Source: Flavilitoribacter nigricans DSM 23189 = NBRC 102662
GTDB lineage: Bacteria > Bacteroidota > Bacteroidia > Chitinophagales > Saprospiraceae
DNA: 64,000 nucleotides
Assembly: GCF_002646595.1 (NCBI RefSeq)
Contig: NZ_PDUD01000046.1
Coordinates: 1-64,000 of the forward strand
Direction: 5' to 3'
Under the pieces are notes generated by a model. That model ran no database searches. It was not told the DNA's origin and saw nothing but the letters and a program-made list of their open reading frames with translations. Positions 16,707-23,830 of the stretch are shown here, piece by piece. The translations under genes and the position numbers were made by a program. Every line of letters starts with the position of its first letter. The first letter of the stretch is position 1.

Positions 16707-19700
16707 TTACTGCTTAGACCTCTGATAGCGTTCCATTCTCCTACTCATACTTTGTTCGAAGGCTTCCTGAGCTGCCGGCCAGATCGCTGACGTAGGAAAC
16801 AAGTCGCACAGTACCTTGAAATACCACTTTTCCATCTGTAGAGCGATCAAGCCACACTGCTCCTGCGTAATGAGTTCAAAGTATTGAAAAGCTTCAAAAT
16901 CAGCTCCTCTTGAGAGCAGTAATTTGGCCTGTAACCTACTTTGCATACAGGGATCTTCCTCCGCCATTTGTGTTTCCATAAGGCGGAGCGCTTCTACTGC
17001 AGACTGCTCTTTACCCATAAACTGGAATGCCATTGCCGTCCAAAAATGCGTAGGTGCATATGATTTTATACGAAGCGAATTTTGCAAATGGGCAAGAGCC
17101 GCTTCTGCCTGACCGAGGGCTAGATGCAAGATGCCTAACCACATTACACTGTTATAATCTTCTCCCCGCGAGCGTATATGTTGTTCCAGAACGGATAGAG
17201 CTTCTTCGTAATCATTTTTGAGTGCATACGCAATGCCCTGCCAGTACAGAGGGTCGACATCCTCGCTTGGAAAATCTTGTGATGCCTGAAAGTCAGCAAG
17301 AGCATCCTCGTAGTAACCCAGACCGAGTAGTGTCTGTCCGCGATCAAGGAAAATTTTTGCATCTGCCTTCAATTGAATGGCCCAGTGGTAATCCTCAAAA
17401 GCAAGATGAGGCTGGTCTGCTTTAATGAAAACCATAGCTCTCCAAACATAGAGATCACGGTTGTGAGTATCCTGCTCGGTCGCTAAATAGAGATCCTGTT
17501 GAGCCTGCTGGTATTGCCCCAGACTGGAAGCGGCAATACCGCGCGCGGTATAGTACCGGGCTCTGTTGGGTTGTAGTTGGATGGCGTAATCTAATGCGGC
17601 GATAGCGGCTTCATTTTCATTTAGACTTAGTGCTATGGATCCTTTCCAATAATACGTCTCCTCAACGGTGGGGAATAGCAGCATCCCACGGTCTTCCATT
17701 TTCATTCTGGCAAAGGCCCCATGCGTACGTTCCGTAACAAATTCCTGTTCCGGTATCTCTTCGGGTTCCAGACTTTTTCTGAGATTGATTGCTTTTTCAA
17801 GACAGCTGGCAGCTAGTTCTGGGTCCTGACCGTAAAGCGTTACTCCTTTCCAGTAATAGGCTTCGGCAAGCTCGGGATTGATTTTCAGCGCTTCGTCCAA
17901 TAGGGCAACTGCCCGTTTATAGTCCCGATCAAAGTACCGGCAGGATCCTAATCCCATTAGACAAAGGGCCGTCTCATAGCCTTCTTCCAGTAAGGATTCG
18001 AAAATGGTTACGGCCTGACGGTGATCCCCCTCGTAGATTTTGTCGACTCCGGTTTGGAACTTTGCGTTCAATGGGATCAGATCGAGCGCACGCTCGATCC
18101 CTACATTTGCTAAGAGATGAAGGTGGTCGGATATAGTAAGGTAATTCTGCTTTCCTTCTATACCTGGCATCTCGTTGGCCAGCACGGCCGTAAATTGCTG
18201 TAAACCCGTAAAATCCACCTGCTCCTGCATCCGCTCCAGTAGCCGCCTTTTTTCTTCCGGCCTCTCATTCCCATAGAGGACATCGAGTAATTGGGAAAAA
18301 TTCGAAGGCTCTTCTTCCCGGACATATAGACAACTCAGGGCGGAAAGCTTTACCTGTTGCCGGCTAATGCCGCTGCTGTGTTTCCAAATTCCCATCTGGT
18401 CCATCAATTCGGCCCCTTTCTCTAGTAACCGCCCGGCTGCTATTCGGTCTTTAAACAGATTCAAATAGGTCGTGCCAATTTCTATAAACCAGTCTAAGCG
18501 GTGCTGATCCTGCTCCATTTTGGGGATCAGTGCTTCGATCTGCTCGCAATTATGACGTATCTGCTCGTAGCGACGTAGTTGTTGTAGCGGCTGATACATG
18601 TTATTATAGCTAATGGCCTTGCCATTCCAATCCTGGATTTCTTCCTTTATAGATAAAGCATGCTCATAAGCCTCGATGGCCAGTTGCCATTCCTTGGCAG
18701 CTGCGTAACAGAGCCCCAGATTGTTATAGGCATTAGCCAACCCACTCCTGGCATCAATCGTTTCCATTGTTAAGAGGGTACGGATTGCATTTTGGTTTCT
18801 GCTGATGGCTGTTGCGAAACTGCCATTATGCCGGTCTATTTCCGCCTGGTTGACTTCTGTCAGCGCTACCTGGATCTTATCTTGCTGCGCGGACCGGATA
18901 GCTCGTGCTTTTTGGAGGTAGATATCTGCTTTCTCCCGCTCCCCCATGGCCAGATAAAGTATGGCTAATTGGTTACTACAACTGGCAATCTGTGGACTGG
19001 AACGTTCCTGCTCGCTGAGCTTCAGGGCTTCGGACAACAATTTTTCGGCAGCGGTGAACTCCTTTTTATCGATCAGGATTTCTGCCTGATTGATCTGCTC
19101 TTTTATAAATTGGAAAAAGGAATATTCCTGAGGTTGCTCGGAGCCCGGATCACTCGATTGCGTGTTTGTCTGAACCCGAAAAGGCTTTAACATTCCGTGC
19201 AATTCCTGATCGTGGAAACGCAGGATCTCATCCGTTTCCCGACTCCATTTATCTTTTATATCCGGAGAGAAATAAGGTGAGTTCTGATCTTCAAAAAGAA
19301 CCGAGGTAATGATCTGGATGATCTCTTTTGGTTCGTCTATAAAATCCAATTGCTTAAATCTCGAATTCAGGCGGCCATCGTAGAATCCGTCTCCCAGATC
19401 GATCAGATCACCGGGATCAACGAGGATCTCCGAGGCGACCATCAGGTCATTGAATGAACCGACCAGGGCGCTCATTCGATCAGCTTGCGAAATATTACGC
19501 CATACTGGGCTTTTGCTTTTATTCAATCGATTGAGGGCTTGTATCAGTACCGTAAATATACGGGTGCGCGCATTGGGATAATTTTGCTGACTTCCATAGG
19601 TCTGCTGGATCTTTTGTAAAATGAGTACCGTGGCTCCCAGTGAGACCAATATCAGGCGCAAGCGCCATCCATAGGATTGACCGTAATCTGGTAAAGGGTA

Positions 19701-20498
19701 AGGAAGTACATTCTCTTGTTGTAAAACATCCATAACGCCCCAGGCTGCATGCCGGTCTGCCTGCCATTCCAACACTTTGTGAATAGCACTATCTCTCTCG
19801 AAAGTATATTGTTGATTGGTTTCGTTGATTTCCGGCTTGATCCCAAATTTGCTCTGTAAATAGTGCAAGTGCCCTTCCCAGTAATGTCCTTCCTCGTGGA
19901 GTAGTATCCACAGTAAGCCGATATAAACCATATTGGCGGCTAATTGCATCCGTGCCCTGTCTCCAAATGGCACTACATGGTAAAAGCCGGAAAGATACAC
20001 TGATTTATAAGCATTGGATCGATTTACTTTATCCAGGCGTGATTGCTGTCGGTAGTCAAAATACCGGGTATGGGGGATCAATACGCCTCCTTTTTCTAAC
20101 CACATACACTGGGTACCATCCCATAGTTTCTTGGAATAATTATCTGTCGAAAAATCTGTCGAAAAGAAATCGCTGTTGGTGCAAAGCCGAAAAAACAGAT
20201 CGTCCAGTGAAAAGAGGGTGGCCAGGGAAAGCTCGATCTGGCACTGACCTGCTTTATTCAGGTTGATGAATGCATCCAGCTTTAGGTTGTCATTTTGTTT
20301 GTACTGAAAACGGTGACTGGAAATCGTGTCAGGACGGGAAATCCCAACCAGGTGATCTATTAAGCCTCGTAGATTGTTGGAGGTATGCTCCAGATAATCC
20401 CTCATGATGTGTTCATTCGGGCTCGTATCATTTATAATGCGTAGAATTTCAGCATCTACAATATCATAACGTGAAAAATTAGGTAGCCATTTATCCAT
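16707..20498 (-). CDS. HExxH zincin-like metallopeptidase fused to TPR arrays
   Basis: A 1263-residue protein with an ATG start and no signal peptide. In the N-terminal region a helix carries LHEEGHYWEGH (HEEGH at 201-205). This is followed 38 residues later by LEWQADRHAA (EWQAD at 244-248). Together they make a gluzincin-like zinc site with two His from HExxH and the Glu of ExxAD as third ligand, as in Lit-type (U49) and M48-type peptidases. Residues about 460-640 and about 820-1200 are TPRs (NAYNNLGLCYAAAKEWQLAIEAYEHALSI is spread over one unit; CRYFDRDYKRAVALLDEAL in another). TPRs probably sense a partner and gate the protease. The gene heads a minus-strand group with EAD11 and a second TPR protein. 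Function in defence or regulated proteolysis is inferred from context. Confidence 0.7.
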   Translation of the reverse strand: MDKWLPNFSRYDIVDAEILRIINDTSPNEHIMRDYLEHTSNNLRGLIDHLVGISRPDTISSHRFQYKQNDNLKLDAFINLNKAGQCQIELSLATLFSLDDLFFRLCTNSDFFSTDFSTDNYSKKLWDGTQCMWLEKGGVLIPHTRYFDYRQQSRLDKVNRSNAYKSVYLSGFYHVVPFGDRARMQLAANMVYIGLLWILLHEEGHYWEGHLHYLQSKFGIKPEINETNQQYTFERDSAIHKVLEWQADRHAAWGVMDVLQQENVLPYPLPDYGQSYGWRLRLILVSLGATVLILQKIQQTYGSQQNYPNARTRIFTVLIQALNRLNKSKSPVWRNISQADRMSALVGSFNDLMVASEILVDPGDLIDLGDGFYDGRLNSRFKQLDFIDEPKEIIQIITSVLFEDQNSPYFSPDIKDKWSRETDEILRFHDQELHGMLKPFRVQTNTQSSDPGSEQPQEYSFFQFIKEQINQAEILIDKKEFTAAEKLLSEALKLSEQERSSPQIASCSNQLAILYLAMGEREKADIYLQKARAIRSAQQDKIQVALTEVNQAEIDRHNGSFATAISRNQNAIRTLLTMETIDARSGLANAYNNLGLCYAAAKEWQLAIEAYEHALSIKEEIQDWNGKAISYNNMYQPLQQLRRYEQIRHNCEQIEALIPKMEQDQHRLDWFIEIGTTYLNLFKDRIAAGRLLEKGAELMDQMGIWKHSSGISRQQVKLSALSCLYVREEEPSNFSQLLDVLYGNERPEEKRRLLERMQEQVDFTGLQQFTAVLANEMPGIEGKQNYLTISDHLHLLANVGIERALDLIPLNAKFQTGVDKIYEGDHRQAVTIFESLLEEGYETALCLMGLGSCRYFDRDYKRAVALLDEALKINPELAEAYYWKGVTLYGQDPELAASCLEKAINLRKSLEPEEIPEQEFVTERTHGAFARMKMEDRGMLLFPTVEETYYWKGSIALSLNENEAAIAALDYAIQLQPNRARYYTARGIAASSLGQYQQAQQDLYLATEQDTHNRDLYVWRAMVFIKADQPHLAFEDYHWAIQLKADAKIFLDRGQTLLGLGYYEDALADFQASQDFPSEDVDPLYWQGIAYALKNDYEEALSVLEQHIRSRGEDYNSVMWLGILHLALGQAEAALAHLQNSLRIKSYAPTHFWTAMAFQFMGKEQSAVEALRLMETQMAEEDPCMQSRLQAKLLLSRGADFEAFQYFELITQEQCGLIALQMEKWYFKVLCDLFPTSAIWPAAQEAFEQSMSRRMERYQRSKQ

Positions 20499-21016
20499 AT
20501 CCCAGGTTTTGTATAACTAATAAACGGCTGGAGTAGGCTATTTAGCAACTTGGAGCGTAACAAATTTTGCTTACACTAGTTTTTAGCGTCTCCTGTAAGG
20601 AGTGGACCTCCCCTGCCCTATCGGCCTGCTGCAATTCTTCATCCACAGCTATTAGTGCCCAATTCCTGATTGGTCATTAAATCGAATGGCCCTGGCGTCT
20701 GTCTATTGTAATATCGTAAGAAAATGATCAATAGGAATTTCTTGGAACTGGATTGAAGTAATCCAATGTAAGGATATTTGAAGATAAAATAAATTGCCTG
20801 AAAATCTATTTGATAAATCACAATATAAAAACTTTTGATGATTATTTTCTTGCCTATATGATATTCGAAACATTCATATTCCTAATCCATACTAATCTTT
20901 ATATTTGAGAGTAATGGTCCCCATTCGGGACGCATAAGCTGTATACTTACCTATACTATCCATCCAGGATGGTACATCATACAGTTTTATTAAACGATCA
21001 TATCAAGGTTGATGAA
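20499..21016. other. Divergent intergenic region with a small gene remnant
   Basis: A stretch of over 500 bases between divergent units. On the minus strand around 20560-20650 a short peptide frame (EELQQADRAGEVHSL) matches, at DNA and protein level, part of the remnant at 15706-15831 (ELAWQQANRVGEAIAP). This suggests a duplicated and decayed small gene. A promoter-like box for the plus strand lies at 20900-20907. Nothing else is supportable. Confidence 0.4.
20900..20907 (+). promoter_or_regulatory. Candidate Bacteroidota -7 promoter box (TATATTTG)
   Basis: An exact TAnnTTTG match in an AT-rich divergent region, about 110 bases before the ATG at 21017. No good TTTG lies at the -33 position, so it is only a candidate. 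It could serve the helical-repeat remnant and perhaps the sigma-factor operon. Confidence 0.35.
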
Positions 21017-21550
21017 ATGAAAGTATCTAAAAAAATTGGCGGTAATCAAGCGGTCATCCTTACAAGTTGATTACCGCCAAAAGATTTTCAGAATTCTGAG
21101 AACTCAGCATAACGTTCATAAGGATAATATTGATGGAATCGCCGGTCAGAATACCATTGTAAGCGAGCACCAGAAAGAAAGAAGGCTTACCGGAGAAGCA
21201 CTAACTGAGCTAAGAGTTAATAACTTAATTAATAAATTGAGTTATGTCAACCCGAAAAATGAAATTCAGATTAAAAAAGAGTAGAGGCAATCACTGAATT
21301 TGCAGCTTTAGCATGTAAAGCAAGAAAGGCAGTTCCGAAATTAGTTGAAAAATTATTCGACAAGGACAGAGTAATTAGCGACAATACGAATTCTGAATTA
21401 ATAACTGTAGATCTGGATTATTATAAGACCGGAGTATTTGCCAATCTTGCCTTAGATGCGCCAGGATTTTGTGCACTCCCTCAATCTGGAAGCTTTTGTG
21501 CTACGTTGATTGAACTAATTTTATATGCTAATAAAAAAAATATATTGTGA
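21017..21550 (+). pseudogene. Frameshifted helical-repeat (HEAT-like) protein remnant
   Basis: Protein-like sequence moves between frames. An ATG at 21017 gives MKVSKKIGGNQAVILTS and a stop at 21068. A second frame carries KIFRILRTQHNVHKDNIDGI, QKERRLTGEALTEL and VNNLINKLSYVNPKNE, and ends at a TAG at 21282-21284. The first frame then resumes after a run of six A's (21273-21278) as RVEAITEFAALACKARKAV, PKLVEKLFDKDRV and TGVFANLALDAPG, to a TGA at 21548. The A...A..A.P.L...L.D.D pattern looks like HEAT repeats. Two frame changes suggest a dead gene, although slippage at the A-run could restore one of them. A 14-bp inverted repeat overlaps the start. Confidence 0.5.
21036..21080. repeat. 14-bp perfect inverted repeat
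   Basis: Arms at 21036-21049 and 21067-21080 (TTGGCGGTAATCAA and its complement) flank a 17-base spacer. It lies just inside the first short frame of the helical-repeat remnant, where the frame is interrupted. It could be a hairpin created by a rearrangement or a regulatory stem-loop. Confidence 0.7.
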
Positions 21551-21648
21551 AGTTGTCACAAAATCCCCAAATTTCATAGTACTAAATAGAAGGAACCCTA
21601 AAGACCAATTGTTAGCTCGAAATTCCAAACGCTGACAAAAAAACGCCA

Positions 21649-22227
21649 ATGAGAAAAATAGACCTCACTTCTGAACTATTACGTTTTCATCAGGATGCCT
21701 TTAAGAAATGGTCACATAAAAGGTGGCCTAACCATTTATTCGACGACCAATTGTTGGAAGATGAATTTACGGACGTGGTGTGTTTTTATTTAAAACATCA
21801 CGAAAATGGGGTTTTGGACCATGCCGAGATTCAATGGGATTATATCGCCATGATGGGCTATTACAGGTTACGCGATAAATACAATAAAAAAAAAGCCCAT
21901 AGAGTGATTGAGTTACCGGAAAACCTGATAGATAAGTTAACGTACGATGAAGATCGGAAAGAATTTGCAGCAATCGCAAGGGATGCCTTTGATCGCCTAT
22001 CGGAGACAGAAAAAGATCTCCTGGCTGCCCGAACTATACATGAGCTTCGGTATCGAGAAATTGTAGAAGAAAAACACCGATTAGAATCATCAAACAATAA
22101 AGGTAAGCTGAACAAGAGTCTCCACAAAGATGAAGCGAAAACAAGGCAGAGATTTACGCGTGCACTTGATAAACTAAGGAAAAACTTTGCTCAGATCTTG
22201 GAGACCGGAATAAAGAGAAAACTTTAA
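21649..22227 (+). CDS. ECF-like sigma-70 family RNA polymerase sigma factor
   Basis: A 192-residue cytoplasmic protein with an ATG start. The N-terminal half is a divergent sigma region 2 (EDEFTDVVCFYLKHHEN, WDYIAMMGYYRLRDKYNKKK). The C-terminal half has a region-4-like helix-turn-helix (FDRLSETEKDLLAARTIHELRYREIVEE). An insert of about 20 residues lies in the recognition part, followed by a helix rich in Arg and Lys. This subclass is common in Bacteroidota next to CHAT or TPR genes and directs polymerase to a small regulon, often its own operon. The gene downstream encodes a membrane protein built like an anti-sigma factor, 32 bases after the stop. Confidence 0.8.
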   Translation: MRKIDLTSELLRFHQDAFKKWSHKRWPNHLFDDQLLEDEFTDVVCFYLKHHENGVLDHAEIQWDYIAMMGYYRLRDKYNKKKAHRVIELPENLIDKLTYDEDRKEFAAIARDAFDRLSETEKDLLAARTIHELRYREIVEEKHRLESSNNKGKLNKSLHKDEAKTRQRFTRALDKLRKNFAQILETGIKRKL

Positions 22228-22259
22228 GACACCTGAAAATTCCATAAAAGCGTCGATAG

Positions 22260-23171
22260 ATGAAAAATAATGACCAATTCCTAATCAGTGCATTTTTTGA
22301 GAATAGCTTAACACCTGAACAGGAATTAGAATTCAAAAAGAGATTGGAAGATCAAGATTTCCGGAAGGAATACCTGAAGGAAAAGGCCATTCGGGATCTG
22401 TTACTGGAGCAACAAGATAAACATCTGGAAAAGGAATTTAGTGAGCTCGATTGGTCGCTGGATGTTACGCAAATCAGGCAGGAACTGAACGAGTTGCAAA
22501 TGGAGGCCATTTTCGATGCCTCAAAAGTTTCAGGGAGCCCGTTGAATGGTCACGTAAACCGGCAACATGGTGAATTGCCGGACAATGGACAGAAACGGAA
22601 TTTCCCAAACCGCAGGAAAGCACAAGCGCATCCGTCTTTCAGCCTGAAACGCAGATTGGTCAGCCGGTGGATGCTGGCAGCAGCAGCATGTTTGGGTTTG
22701 GCCATTGTTGCCTATTTCGGTTTAACCGGAACTTCACATAAAAATGCACTTACCGAAATAGAGCACTATGATTCTTTTTACAATACTGCCTCTGCGGACA
22801 GCTACTCTGGTCAGGACTCTCTTTCCCTGGTCCGGCAAGCCTTTGAACAATATGACAGCAGGCACTACGAGCAAGCGTTGCTTTTCTTTCAAAAGGTCCC
22901 GGATTTCAAAAGTAGTGATGATCTGCTCTTCTTCATTGGTGTTTGTCAGCTCAAGCTTAAGAAGTGGAAAGAGGCGGCCAGAAGTCTGAATGCAGTGATT
23001 GACAACACCAGTCAAACTACTTTTGAAGGACCCGCTCGGTGGTATTTGAGTCTGGCATACCTGCATGATGATCAAGAAGAGAAAGCATGGGGATTGCTGG
23101 ACATTATTGTGAATGAACAAGATTACAACTGGATAAAAGCCGATGAGGTATTGGAAACCTTAAAACAATAG
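22260..23171 (+). CDS. Membrane anti-sigma-factor-like protein with extracytoplasmic TPRs
   Basis: A 303-residue protein. The N-terminus (FLISAFFENSLTPEQELEFKKRL) resembles the cytoplasmic head of Bacteroidota anti-sigma factors, where the usual DGELS becomes ENSLT; no zinc-binding His/Cys set is seen. A single membrane helix lies near residues 138-156 (MLAAAACLGLAIVAYFGL). The part outside carries TPR-like helices (VRQAFEQYDSRHYEQALLFF, LLFFIGVCQLKLKKWKEAA). The design suggests that the cytoplasmic head holds the upstream sigma factor and the outer TPRs sense or bind partners, perhaps the CHAT protein encoded two genes on. The next gene starts directly after its stop. Confidence 0.75.
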   Translation: MKNNDQFLISAFFENSLTPEQELEFKKRLEDQDFRKEYLKEKAIRDLLLEQQDKHLEKEFSELDWSLDVTQIRQELNELQMEAIFDASKVSGSPLNGHVNRQHGELPDNGQKRNFPNRRKAQAHPSFSLKRRLVSRWMLAAAACLGLAIVAYFGLTGTSHKNALTEIEHYDSFYNTASADSYSGQDSLSLVRQAFEQYDSRHYEQALLFFQKVPDFKSSDDLLFFIGVCQLKLKKWKEAARSLNAVIDNTSQTTFEGPARWYLSLAYLHDDQEEKAWGLLDIIVNEQDYNWIKADEVLETLKQ

Positions 23172-23771
23172 ATGACAATGAAAAAAGTACAACAAATTTT
23201 GACTGCCATAGGAATCCTGGTTCTGATCTCTGCCTGTGTATCTTATCCGGATGAGGTATTTGATAAACTTACTAACAGACAGAAAACGGAAGACAATTGT
23301 GAAGGTTGTGGCGATTGTGATATTAATGATAGTTTGCGCGACAAATGCAAGAACAAATGCTTTTTTTACAATCCAAAGATCCTAAGGCTAGTTCCTCCTG
23401 AGGCGGCAAATCCACTTTGTAATCTAAATTTGCTCGTTCAGCAGACTATTCGCAAGCCCAATCCTGAGCCGTGCAATCCGCGGGTTTGTGCCTTCCGGAT
23501 CACTCATCCGCATAGCCTGTTTCCGGACACTCTGACTTATGGTATGGCAGTTTTTGATAAATCCGGAAAAATCCTGTTCGAAAGCAGAAACGTACGGCCG
23601 AACGGTAATACGCTGGAATTCAATTTTATACCCCGGCAAGATATTAGCGCCAAGAAGTTGAAGAGGGTGCTGAGCTCCAGTACGATCAGTTTCGAGACTT
23701 TTTATCAAAATCAAAGGTTATCCTATTTTACTGTACCAAATGTCAGTTCGAACAATGCAATACTGAAGTAA
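23172..23771 (+). CDS. Small cysteine-rich lipoprotein
   Basis: A 199-residue protein that starts at the base after the previous stop; a second ATG at 23178 gives MKKVQQ and may be the real start. The N-terminus is a lipoprotein signal (ILTAIGILVLISAC) with the lipid-modified Cys at about residue 18. A cysteine cluster (CEGCGDCDIND, DKCKNKCFF) follows and may bind metal or form disulfides. The rest is beta-rich with no family I recognise. Immediate linkage to the anti-sigma gene and the CHAT gene points to a part in the same envelope complex. Confidence 0.7.
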   Translation: MTMKKVQQILTAIGILVLISACVSYPDEVFDKLTNRQKTEDNCEGCGDCDINDSLRDKCKNKCFFYNPKILRLVPPEAANPLCNLNLLVQQTIRKPNPEPCNPRVCAFRITHPHSLFPDTLTYGMAVFDKSGKILFESRNVRPNGNTLEFNFIPRQDISAKKLKRVLSSSTISFETFYQNQRLSYFTVPNVSSNNAILK

Positions 23772-23830
23772 ATTAACATAATTTTCTCATATCATTATTT
23801 TCAATCACCACCTCAATCCCAACCCCTGCC

